DNA of 64,000 nt from Vibrio cincinnatiensis (lineage in GTDB: Bacteria > Pseudomonadota > Gammaproteobacteria > Enterobacterales > Vibrionaceae), in contig NZ_SGOM01000004.1 in NCBI RefSeq assembly GCF_022113815.1, positions 124,001 to 188,000 on the forward strand, read 5' to 3'. The notes under the pieces are model-generated. The model saw nothing but the letters and a program-made list of their open reading frames with translations, was not told the origin of the DNA and did not search any database. The translations under genes were made by a program, and so were the position numbers. How positions within the stretch are numbered: the first letter of the stretch is position 1; each line of letters begins with the position of its first letter. Below are positions 38,307 to 46,401 of the stretch, piece after piece.

Positions 38307-39302
38307 TTATTTTATACTTTTGTATTGATTGGGTGACATATTAAACCATCGTTTGAAAGCTCTTATAAATGATGATGTATTGCTATATCCAAGCTTATAA
38401 CTTACATCTGAAATATTAAAGTCGGAATATTTAATAAGCTGTGCTGATTTTATCATTTTCATCTCATCAAGGATTATTTGATAGCTAGTTTCTTTCTTAG
38501 CCAAATGTCTATGTAAAGTAGCTCGACTCATGTTAAGCTTATCGGAAATGAAATCTATGGTAGGAAATTGTTCTGATAGATTAAAATATTCAAGCACAAA
38601 TTGTTTTATATCATTAATTAATTCGAAGTTTCCATTAGGGTTGTAGTCCATTAGATCATTTATGTTTCTTTCATTATGATATCTAATTCTAATTTGTTCA
38701 TCGAAGAAGGAATTAATGTTATTGTTGTAATTTTTGTTTGTATAGTGTAAGAGTTTTTTAGGAAAAGATAGGTAATCTTTCCCTACATTTTCTTTTATAA
38801 TTCCTTTTTCAATGAATTTGTCTTCATCTAATACTGATTTTGAAAATCCGAACTCAAAATCAAAGTTTTTTACACTATTAAGAATATCTTCTATAAAGAT
38901 AGATAACATATATAGTGATGCATGCGGTGAGTAGAAATGTTTCCTATCATCTAAATACTCAAAATATACAAAAACTCGTTCGCTACGTTCTTTCTTTTCT
39001 ATTTTAATACCTTTTGAATTGTACTCTATAATTAGTTTTAATTTTAATAGTAAATCGTCTAAGTTTTTGCTATTTGTTAAAAATGCTCTATGAAAACCAT
39101 TTTTATTAAACACCTCTAATAGTCTTGATATTTCATATCTATTTTGATAGCCATATTTATGTAATATTCTGTATAGTTTAGTACCAATTATTTCATTTTC
39201 AATAATACTATCTGTATATTTAAATTCTGAAAAAACTGAATTATTAACATCTAGAAATGCTATTTCTTGCATAAGAAAGTTTATATGTTTTTTCGAATAC
39301 AT
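38307..39302 (-). CDS. AraC-family transcriptional regulator
   Basis: 331-residue regulator with the C-terminal double helix-turn-helix (PTIDFISDKLNMSRATLHRHL and ISDVSYKLGYSNTSSFIRAFKRWF). The ATG at 39302, behind GGTGATAA, is preferred; an upstream start at 39428 adds 42 residues of Ile/Phe-rich translation that look non-coding. The N-terminal part has no obvious sugar-binding motif. Likely local activator for the lyase and porin genes next to it. Confidence 0.82.
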   Translation of the reverse strand: MYSKKHINFLMQEIAFLDVNNSVFSEFKYTDSIIENEIIGTKLYRILHKYGYQNRYEISRLLEVFNKNGFHRAFLTNSKNLDDLLLKLKLIIEYNSKGIKIEKKERSERVFVYFEYLDDRKHFYSPHASLYMLSIFIEDILNSVKNFDFEFGFSKSVLDEDKFIEKGIIKENVGKDYLSFPKKLLHYTNKNYNNNINSFFDEQIRIRYHNERNINDLMDYNPNGNFELINDIKQFVLEYFNLSEQFPTIDFISDKLNMSRATLHRHLAKKETSYQIILDEMKMIKSAQLIKYSDFNISDVSYKLGYSNTSSFIRAFKRWFNMSPNQYKSIK

Positions 39303-39420
39303 TTTATTATCACCAAATATGAAATTGAAAATTATATACACTTCTTTATCATTATCATTCCGTTTAATTGTGTATATCATGAAAAAAAACTGTATATTTT
39401 CTATTATAGAATGAATAAAC

Positions 39421-39471
39421 CCTACCAAGCAAGGCTTGGTAGGGTATACCCCCTACTTACAAAAAAGTAGG
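39421..39471 (-). terminator. Paired hairpins downstream of the PL8 lyase
   Basis: CCTACCAAGC and GCTTGGTAGG (39421-39443) form a 10-bp stem, and CCTACTT/AAGTAGG (39452-39471) a second one. Read on the minus strand they follow the lyase stop by 12 to 40 bases. The T-run is short, so termination is probable rather than certain. Confidence 0.6.
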
Positions 39472-39482
39472 TCCCCCGTAAA

Positions 39483-42239
39483 CTATTGTAAATTTAGAGA
39501 AAACTTATATGTATTACCTTTAGCTAGCCATTTAGGACTAGTGACAACCATTGCTGTACCAATGTATGTTAAGTCAAACTTTACAACAGCCTTCTTACCA
39601 TCTGCACTAAGTTTAACATTGTCAGAGCCAGAACTAACTGAGTCGGCAACCCCTATAGCAGAAATGTCAAGTACCATTGACATGACTGTACGTGTCGGTT
39701 GCGAAGCCCAAATAGTGAGTTCTTTACCATCCAATTTGTACATGATAGACGATGAACCAGTGGCTTTAATTCCATTTGAATTACCATGGAATAACTCAGA
39801 ATCAGAGGCAGCCAGTATTTGATCTGCAATACCTTGGGATAATGGAACATTTGCATTATTATTGCTTTCAAACTCATTTAATATAAGAGAGGAAGATTCT
39901 GTTATAAACTCATTACTTGGCTCATCAAAAATGTTCATTGCAAAAATTGATTTAGGTAGATATTCAACTACGTGAGTATTCTCGCTGTTCTCAATTATAT
40001 CAAACATGTCAACGATATTCGTATAATTGTTGTCCAAATAGTTTTTATCGACTTCAGGAGCTAGAATATAAGCATAACTATTGTTTCCATTGTCCCCATG
40101 GTTTATATATGTTCTTAAATATTCTCGTTCTACTTTTGTGCTATCCATTAATTTGGCAGCACGATTGGACATATATAGCCAATCACCGCTTCTGTGCTCT
40201 TTTTTAAGGTTAATGTTTTCAGTATCAGGGAAAATTACACCTAAACCTTTCGATGTGTTATTTTTAATGTGCATGTAATTGACTGTAGATATGTTTTCAG
40301 AACCTCCCCATTGACTACCGTCTATAGTAACCGATGGAACTCCAGTCAGTTTTTTATTATCTATAGTGGTTTCAACGTTAGAACAATCTAGATTACATTT
40401 GATATCGCTCCCCAAGGCCAATACATAATCATCAAACATAAACCACGATTTTTTAGCCTCAACGTTAGGTTCTTGATTGCGTAGTTGTAGAAATCCCATC
40501 AAAAGGGAGCTTCCATTCCATTGCCAATCTTTATAATCTAAACCGAATACGCCAAAATTGTCATCTTGGTCAGCAACGCCACCAGACCAAGTTAAAGCAG
40601 ATTTTCTTTGAAAAGCGTTGTTAGCGGACCAAGAACAGTCTTGTGGATTATCTGGTAGCAATCCGTCATTAGTTACTCCAGCGGGTCTGGTATTATCGAA
40701 TGAAACCCAATAGTCAGAGTACTGGGATACATCGTTATCATAAATGTATGTCATACCATCTGCGGAGTAACATCCTTTTGCTCCTTCATATCCAACGATT
40801 TCGAAATTCGCGGTTCTATATGAATGTGAAGAAATGGCGAATGTAAAATCTTCTCTTCGATGAACTACTCTGTCCATTTCACTGAATACATAAGTAGCTA
40901 TTAATGGTTCTTTTCGATAGGCATATGGTGAGCTTTTAATTATGTCAGCATATTTTATCGTTAAAGCTTGTTTTGCGTAGTTTTCAATTTTGTGATTTTT
41001 ATATAAATCACTAGATGAACCAAATTTACCATAATAGTTTTCTTCATCTGTTAAAAAAGATTTAATGAAAATACCAAGCTTTGCTTTCCTCTCACTATTT
41101 ACAGTCGTGTCTGATCCTAAGTCTGCTAAAGAATAAAACTTGATAAGACCTTGTACTGCCCATTGACCCTTTCCATAGTTTTGTTCAAAGCCTCGGTCGA
41201 CAGCTCTTCCTGCCGTGGCATCTAAGCCTAAGCCGTCTTTTAGCCATGGTAAGTAAGAATCAAATAAACGGGTGAAGGCATCATCTAAGATTTTGTCTTT
41301 TTCTTCTTGTGTGAAATCAAATTCCGTACCATTTAATACAAAAAGCATTTCTGGTGCTCTGTTGATTAGATCTAAGCCATAACCATTGGAATAAGGGACC
41401 GAACCATGGAAAACATAACTTCCGTCTTCACGAAAACCATCATATGTTGATAACTCAAATGCTCCAGCCGTCATTGGCAATGCATTAGTTACATCTTTGT
41501 AATTATCATTTTCAAACGTTATAAATGCTTTTTTAGACTGCTCAATATCGTCATCATTCTTTGACATTAACCCCTTAGCTAACATCGTCCAAGCCATATC
41601 GACTCTATTGGCGTTTGTTTGTTTATCTTCATACCCACTACCTGTTCTCCCTGTATAAAGGGCATTGATAGAAGGCATGTAGTTTGTGATTGATGCATAT
41701 ATACGATCCTTCGTTTCTGGGTTTAATTCAGTGCCTATATTGGACACAATCTTCATAAGTTCTTGTGGAATGCCTATTTGCCACTCGTACCAGTTTCCGT
41801 TTGGTACGCCATCTTCTCTATAATACTTAGCTGTAAATATATTGAGAGCTGTTTCGATAGTATTCAAAAGTGACCTGTTGTATTGAAGATCACCTGGTAG
41901 AACATACGCCTGCGACATTTCTCCTAGCCTTTTGATAGAGAAGTGCGTTGAATGCATGTTCTCGCCAAGCAATGGCAAATCACTCCAAAATTCACCTTCT
42001 TTATCAAAATGAATACTATTATTGTACTTATTTGCTTCAAGAACAGTTTTAGAGAACAATGGAGTATATATAGAGTTTCCTCGTTCCCCTTTTAGTCCCA
42101 AAAACAATTCTTGGTATCTCATTAAACCTAGATCATAGTCATCATTGATGACTTGGGTTGTGCCTATAGTATCACCTGAGTCATTACATGCTGCTAGCAT
42201 TGCAATGGCGATTGCACATATTGATAATTTTGCCTTCAT
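39483..42239 (-). CDS. Polysaccharide lyase family 8 lipoprotein (hyaluronate/chondroitin lyase-like)
   Basis: 918-residue surface or periplasmic lipoprotein with lipobox LAACN (C18). The N-terminal alpha/alpha toroid (about 30-390) carries PL8 motifs: NWYEWQIGIPQEL (149-161), N211 in TNANRVDMAW and DGSYVFHGSVPYSNGYG with H278 and Y287 spaced as in known PL8 enzymes. R294 in NRAPE is also present. Central and C-terminal beta domains follow. It would cleave hyaluronan, chondroitin or a related uronic-acid polymer; the substrate is not settled. It lies downstream of the porin on the same strand. Confidence 0.88.
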   Translation of the reverse strand: MKAKLSICAIAIAMLAACNDSGDTIGTTQVINDDYDLGLMRYQELFLGLKGERGNSIYTPLFSKTVLEANKYNNSIHFDKEGEFWSDLPLLGENMHSTHFSIKRLGEMSQAYVLPGDLQYNRSLLNTIETALNIFTAKYYREDGVPNGNWYEWQIGIPQELMKIVSNIGTELNPETKDRIYASITNYMPSINALYTGRTGSGYEDKQTNANRVDMAWTMLAKGLMSKNDDDIEQSKKAFITFENDNYKDVTNALPMTAGAFELSTYDGFREDGSYVFHGSVPYSNGYGLDLINRAPEMLFVLNGTEFDFTQEEKDKILDDAFTRLFDSYLPWLKDGLGLDATAGRAVDRGFEQNYGKGQWAVQGLIKFYSLADLGSDTTVNSERKAKLGIFIKSFLTDEENYYGKFGSSSDLYKNHKIENYAKQALTIKYADIIKSSPYAYRKEPLIATYVFSEMDRVVHRREDFTFAISSHSYRTANFEIVGYEGAKGCYSADGMTYIYDNDVSQYSDYWVSFDNTRPAGVTNDGLLPDNPQDCSWSANNAFQRKSALTWSGGVADQDDNFGVFGLDYKDWQWNGSSLLMGFLQLRNQEPNVEAKKSWFMFDDYVLALGSDIKCNLDCSNVETTIDNKKLTGVPSVTIDGSQWGGSENISTVNYMHIKNNTSKGLGVIFPDTENINLKKEHRSGDWLYMSNRAAKLMDSTKVEREYLRTYINHGDNGNNSYAYILAPEVDKNYLDNNYTNIVDMFDIIENSENTHVVEYLPKSIFAMNIFDEPSNEFITESSSLILNEFESNNNANVPLSQGIADQILAASDSELFHGNSNGIKATGSSSIMYKLDGKELTIWASQPTRTVMSMVLDISAIGVADSVSSGSDNVKLSADGKKAVVKFDLTYIGTAMVVTSPKWLAKGNTYKFSLNLQ

Positions 42240-42264
42240 AGGTTAACTCCAATCATTATAGTTA

Positions 42265-43512
42265 TTAGAATGACAATCTAATTCCAGAGTTAATCAAGTA
42301 GATATCTGATGCATCTGATTTATCTAATCCAACATTTAAATAAATAAAGCTATCTCTAATAAAGAAATATTTACCTTCTACTGTTACCGCATCAGTAATA
42401 TTATATTTCTCATTTTTATTCTCTAAGTATGAATAGTTTAATGATATTCTATACTTATCACCAAATTGCTTGGCGATGTATGTTTGAAATCCATCTAAAT
42501 CATAGGAAAGGTTATTACTACCACTATATCCATCTACATTTTCACCTTTTGCATCTAAATCGTTTTTAGATTTTGTGTACACAAAAGCGGCATCAAAAAA
42601 ATCAGCTTTATAAGCTATGCCTAAGTTAAATTGTTTTTCTTCATGTTTATAGTTTAAGTTATCTGTAAATCCATAAAAAACTTCGGATATACTGAATGGA
42701 GAATAACCATATGATGTTAAATCAGGTTGGTTATATACCCCTTTTTTGTCTAGCTCTTTCTTTCCGTATGCATATCCAGCACTGAAAATAAAGTTTGATA
42801 CATTTACCTTAGCTGACAAGGCGTAGCCACTCTGTTTTTCATAGTCTTCTTCTTGGCCAATGATATATCCAGCTTCTATACCAAATCGTTCATTATTAAA
42901 GTCGTAAATAATTGAATTGTCATTACGACCAGAAATAGTTAAAGGTTCGAAGAATGAGTGACGTTCATAACCTGTTTTTTCTTCAGGTGTATATAAAGTA
43001 TCTCTAACATAAGTTAGGGAGTTTTCATCACGACCAACTCTTATACTTCCGTAATTACTTGTTATACCAACATATGCATCACGCACATCATCTTCATCGT
43101 TGTCACTTGTGTGAAAATCTCTTTCATAAATGGCAAAAGCCTGTAGTTCATCATTTATTTTTTGATTAAGTGCGATTGTTAGTCTTAAATATGAGTCATC
43201 TACAGATGTATCTTTCTCTTTCCAATATGGGTTATTTTGTTTAATTTTATTGAATTCTTCTCGTGCAATTTCTTTATCAGCCTCTGAAGCTGATGGGCTA
43301 TTTAGTATGGAATCTAAATTTCTTTGCGCTTTCTGTTGTGCGGATACATTATCCCAGTCTACATTATCCCCTTTATTTAAATGATATCCGCCATTTAAGA
43401 ACCCTGATAAACTAAGAGTGGTGTCAGTATCTGCATGATTGTAATTAATAGCAGCTTGTGAATTTGCAGCAAATGCTAGAGTGATGGCAGCATGTAAATA
43501 TTTCATCTTCAT
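42265..43512 (-). CDS. Outer-membrane general porin
   Basis: 415-residue Gram-negative porin with signal peptide (cleavage near SQAA) and alternating beta-strand pattern. The porin signature DAYVGITSNYGSIRVGRDEN and the C-terminal phenylalanine (IRLSF) used for BAM insertion are present. An unusual charged insert (about 55-105) lies in an early loop. It is 25 bp upstream of the PL8 gene, so it probably admits lyase products. Confidence 0.87.
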   Translation of the reverse strand: MKMKYLHAAITLAFAANSQAAINYNHADTDTTLSLSGFLNGGYHLNKGDNVDWDNVSAQQKAQRNLDSILNSPSASEADKEIAREEFNKIKQNNPYWKEKDTSVDDSYLRLTIALNQKINDELQAFAIYERDFHTSDNDEDDVRDAYVGITSNYGSIRVGRDENSLTYVRDTLYTPEEKTGYERHSFFEPLTISGRNDNSIIYDFNNERFGIEAGYIIGQEEDYEKQSGYALSAKVNVSNFIFSAGYAYGKKELDKKGVYNQPDLTSYGYSPFSISEVFYGFTDNLNYKHEEKQFNLGIAYKADFFDAAFVYTKSKNDLDAKGENVDGYSGSNNLSYDLDGFQTYIAKQFGDKYRISLNYSYLENKNEKYNITDAVTVEGKYFFIRDSFIYLNVGLDKSDASDIYLINSGIRLSF

Positions 43513-43745
43513 ATAAACCCTTTGAGTTTCACATTGTTTGTATTTATGCCTCCATGGTATTTATTTTGAACAGCAAAACAAAAACATCTCGTTTCAGATT
43601 TTTATCATCTTGTTGCATCATTTTTGATTGGTGATAGTGGTCACACAACAAATCAGGTTTATTTGCAGAGTTTAATGAAACTAAATGACCAATCAATGGA
43701 CATAGTAGGTCTTCTTTGTGTGTTAGATTGCACATGGTATTGTGG
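43513..43745. other. Upstream region of the porin-lyase operon
   Basis: About 230 bp without a supportable gene, AT-rich near the porin start and probably holding its promoter. The far end is the target duplication of the IS element. Confidence 0.4.
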
Positions 43746-44704
43746 CAGGGCCGGATCATACTTTGTTTAAGAAGAAGGGAACTTATTGATTTAACAGCGA
43801 TCTGATCCCATACACTACACTAAATCTACAAACTACATGTCCCTATTTGATCATCTAAGCATCATCGAAGACACCCGTTCCCGTATCAATTGGCTTCGCA
43901 AATACCGACATTTCTAAAATGGCATCCCAACACGGCACTCCATCGCACGCATTATTAAGACGGTGCACGTGGAAAGCCTGGCGCTGTTCAGTTGGGTGAG
44001 TACTCTGCGGGAGCAGGCTAGCCAGCCCGTGATCGCCATTGACGGTAAAACGCTGCGTGGCGCGGTCAACCAGAATGGTAGAGAAAAAGCGATGCACTGC
44101 ACTGTAACCAGGAAACGCTGAAACAAATTCAGCAGCGCAAGGGCGACTATGTTGTCCAGGTAAAAGGCAACCAGCCCAAGCTGAGAGAGGCCATTGAAGC
44201 ATCCTTCATGCCTCACTGGGGTGAGGCTGAAAATCTACTTAAGCACGATGAAAGAACTAAGGGCCATAGGCGCTCGGAACATCGCACCTTATTTCAACTA
44301 CCAGCGCAACTATCTAAAGAATTGGCAATTAGTAGCCGTCAGCCAAGAGTTTTATCGCTATCGAGCGAGAGAGAGACGGAACAAGAGCAAGACAACCATC
44401 GATACGCACTTTTACATCAGTTCGCTAGGCGTTTCGCCTTCCGCAGCGTACGCCAGTATTGGTACTCAGAGAATCAGCAACACTGGGTGTTGGATGTGGT
44501 ATTCCGCGAAGACCAGAACCAGATTGGTGACCGGGAAGCAACAGAGAGCATGGCGTTGTTCAGACGCATCGTACTTAATCTGGCTCAGCAACATCCGGCA
44601 AAATCGAGTAAGAAGCTGAAGATAAAGCGGGCCGGCTGGAGCGATGATTTTAGGTCAGTGCTGTTCTTTGGTTAATAGAATTAACCAAGTAAAATCCGGC
44701 CCTG
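43746..44704 (+). mobile_element. ISAs1-family insertion sequence, internally deleted
   Basis: 959-bp element with terminal inverted repeats CAGGGCCGGAT (43746-43756) and ATCCGGCCCTG (44694-44704); similarity extends imperfectly to about 24 bp. The flanks carry GTATTGTGG at 43737-43745 and 44706-44714, a 9-bp target duplication with one extra base at the right end. ISAs1 elements are normally longer, matching internal deletions in the transposase. Confidence 0.9.
43837..44675 (+). pseudogene. ISAs1-family transposase, disrupted
   Basis: Pieces of one transposase appear in changing frames. The start reads SLFDHLSIIEDTRS, then jumps to WLRKYRHF and meets a stop. A second piece has the DDE aspartate in PVIAIDGKTLRGA. 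A third has KGDYVVQVKGNQPKLREAI, and the last (44208-44675) runs to the normal end SDDFRSVLFFG. Two internal deletions and frameshifts account for the gaps. It cannot make an active enzyme, though the ends could be moved by a related one. Confidence 0.9.
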
Positions 44705-44714
44705 AGTATTGTGG

Positions 44715-45332
44715 TGGCATAAAACAATTTGATCGGGTGTAAATGCAAGACTTAGTTGCCTTTGGGGATAAGCGCATAAATCTTATAGACGAATACAAGT
44801 TCGAGAATTTTTGCGTAAACCGAATCGCCACGAGTATAGTAGCTACTTTTGGTATAACTAAAAGTATGTCAAATCACCACACGTTCCAATAATAATTGAA
44901 CTAGGCATAACTTCGAATGGGGCAAATGTGTGTTGCTATAGATCGGCGCTGGCACACCTCGGGGAAAATATGTGATAGGTTTACAACAAGTGTAAGTACA
45001 ACATACTCTGACTCGGCACTAGTAGGGGGTTACTTGGTCGAGGATTTACTCGGCTTTAGTCTTGGAGTGTTTCCTGGCGTTTTCTTGTTGTCACGTCGAC
45101 GCTGATCTGGCTTACCAGTCGACTTGGCTATTGGTTTTGGTCCTGGCTTCAAACCCATGATTTGATCTTTTTATTTAATGAGGTTCTTCCTCGTTGTATA
45201 ATCTTTGGGCAGTATTGATGGCTTTCAAGATGTGTATGAAAAACAATCTAAAAATATCCCCAAGGTTTTTTGCTGGTAACTCATGTTTTGATACGCTATC
45301 TAAAATGTACAGCGACAAGTTGGAGATATAGG
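44715..45332. other. Right-end segment of the island between the IS and the last small gene
   Basis: About 620 bp with no long gene. It contains the possible 42-codon minus-strand ORF at 45030-45158 and, at 45197-45202, a TATAAT that could serve as -10 for the small gene at 45333. Otherwise nothing was recognised. Confidence 0.4.
45030..45158 (-). CDS. Possible small basic Pro/Lys-rich protein (42 aa)
   Basis: Short ORF starting MGLKPGPKPIAKSTG and ending LKPSKSSTK. It is very rich in Lys, Arg and Pro, with composition like a DNA- or RNA-binding tail. No good ribosome-binding site was seen. It may be a real small gene or a remnant; weakly supported. Confidence 0.3.
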   Translation of the reverse strand: MGLKPGPKPIAKSTGKPDQRRRDNKKTPGNTPRLKPSKSSTK

Positions 45333-45506
45333 ATGGATAGAGTTGCATCGTGCCCGCGAGTGCTCACTGCTGAAGAGAAACAAGATCTTCGTCGTGATAT
45401 GGCAGAATCCTCTGCTTGGGTCAAAGCCGAACTAAAACGTCGACGAGCCGCAAAAAATCAAAAAAATTCTGCGCATGGTATAGATGATGGTATCGAGAAA
45501 AGCTAG
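45333..45506 (+). CDS. Small charged helical protein at the right end of the island
   Basis: 57-residue protein starting MDRVASCPRVLTAEEKQDLRRDM, with GGAG seven bases before the ATG. An upstream start at 45270 lacks this site. The body is one basic amphipathic helix (AWVKAELKRRRAAKNQ). It is the last gene before attR, 48 bp from it. Function unknown; a DNA-binding or recombination-directionality role is only a guess from size and place. Confidence 0.55.
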   Translation: MDRVASCPRVLTAEEKQDLRRDMAESSAWVKAELKRRRAAKNQKNSAHGIDDGIEKS

Positions 45507-45554
45507 CTTTCTAACTGGCTGTTATGTAGATATATTTTCATCTTATTGATCTTC

Positions 45555-45567
45555 GAGTGGGAATAAT
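45555..45567 (+). repeat. attR
   Basis: GAGTGGGAATAAT, an exact copy of the guaA 3' end at 21023-21035. To its right lies the presumed original guaA terminator. Confidence 0.88.
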
Positions 45568-45608
45568 TTAATAATCGATAGTTTTTCCGATTAATAAATA
45601 TTTAAATG

Positions 45609-45642
45609 AAAAGCCAGTCAGTTTTGCTGACTGGCTTTTTTT
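45609..45642. terminator. Original (displaced) guaA terminator, bidirectional
   Basis: AAGCCAGTCA and TGACTGGCTT arms with a 7-base loop are flanked by A-rich and T-rich runs. It serves the GNAT gene from the other side and lies 40 bp beyond attR. Confidence 0.88.
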
Positions 45643-46183
45643 ATGGCGTCATTACTTTCTCAAACCTGAAAAAACTTTCTTCGCTTGAAATGGGTACTTC
45701 ACTGTTTGTTGGATGCTCTAGAGTATTGGTGTCTGGGTGATATTGGTTATAAAACTCGACGATGTGAAAGCCACACTTATTTACATAGAAGTGAATATTT
45801 CTTTTTTCAAAATAGGGGGTAGCGGTACTCCATATTTTTGTCTCTGGATATGCAGCTTCGATAGCTTTCCATGTGGCTTGTCCTAAACCATGGTTATGAT
45901 TCTCTGGGAGAATAAAAAACAATTCGAGACGATTGCATTGTGTTTTATCATTAATATTGAGTACAACACCACCGACTTGTTTGTTATCCAATAAGATATG
46001 ATTGACAATGGCTCCTTGTTCATTAAATGACTTCCAGATATCTTCATCAGATGGGATGGGTTTACTATGAGATTGCCCCCATTCTTTCACTAAAGCAGAC
46101 GTAAAGGTGTCTTGCAATTTCATTTTGAATTCAGCTAAATCATCTTGTTTAACTTGTGCGAGGGCTATATTTAATTTTTTCAT
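45641..46183 (-). CDS. GNAT-family N-acetyltransferase
   Basis: 180-residue acetyl-CoA-dependent acetyltransferase of unknown substrate. The GNAT core is visible: the LELFFILPENHNHGLGQATWKAIE segment (about 92-115) gives the beta4 strand and the acetyl-CoA loop in slightly divergent form, and HFYVNKCGFHIVEFYN the C-terminal strand. It converges on guaA in the ancestral arrangement before the island entered. Confidence 0.85.
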   Translation of the reverse strand: MKKLNIALAQVKQDDLAEFKMKLQDTFTSALVKEWGQSHSKPIPSDEDIWKSFNEQGAIVNHILLDNKQVGGVVLNINDKTQCNRLELFFILPENHNHGLGQATWKAIEAAYPETKIWSTATPYFEKRNIHFYVNKCGFHIVEFYNQYHPDTNTLEHPTNSEVPISSEESFFRFEKVMTP

Positions 46184-46401
46184 CGTTAAGGTTCTCTTTG
46201 GCTAATATGGTGTGTACGAAGTGGAATATATGAGGTTCAGTTTCTCTACCATCTTGAAAACATAATATTTATCGCCTGATGTGAAATTTATACCAATCTG
46301 TTCCTAAATTTTGCTATTTCAACATCCGATAGCACATTAAAAAGAAACGGCGATAAGCAATGAATAAATCGATAGCGTTAAGCTTTTGTCCGCCATTTTT
46401 G

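Larger units (their letters stand above)
21023..45567. mobile_element. 24.5-kb integrative mobilisable element at the 3' end of guaA
   Basis: The element is bounded by 13-bp perfect direct repeats (21023-21035 and 45555-45567). Its integrase lies next to the left end. Inside are two nucleotide-signalling defence operons, a plasmid-type RepA with an iteron origin, an RP4-like oriT with traJ-traI, partial trb genes, a glycosaminoglycan-use cargo block and a decayed IS. No T4SS ATPase, coupling protein or full mating-pore set is present, so it is classed as mobilisable rather than self-transmissible. Base composition changes sharply inside it: near-balanced around traI and very AT-rich from 37000 to 43500. 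Confidence 0.9.

Noticed and set aside
44194-44619. 141-codon ORF overlapping the IS
   Set aside because: It is an alternative frame over the transposase remnant, whose true frame in this part is 44208-44675.
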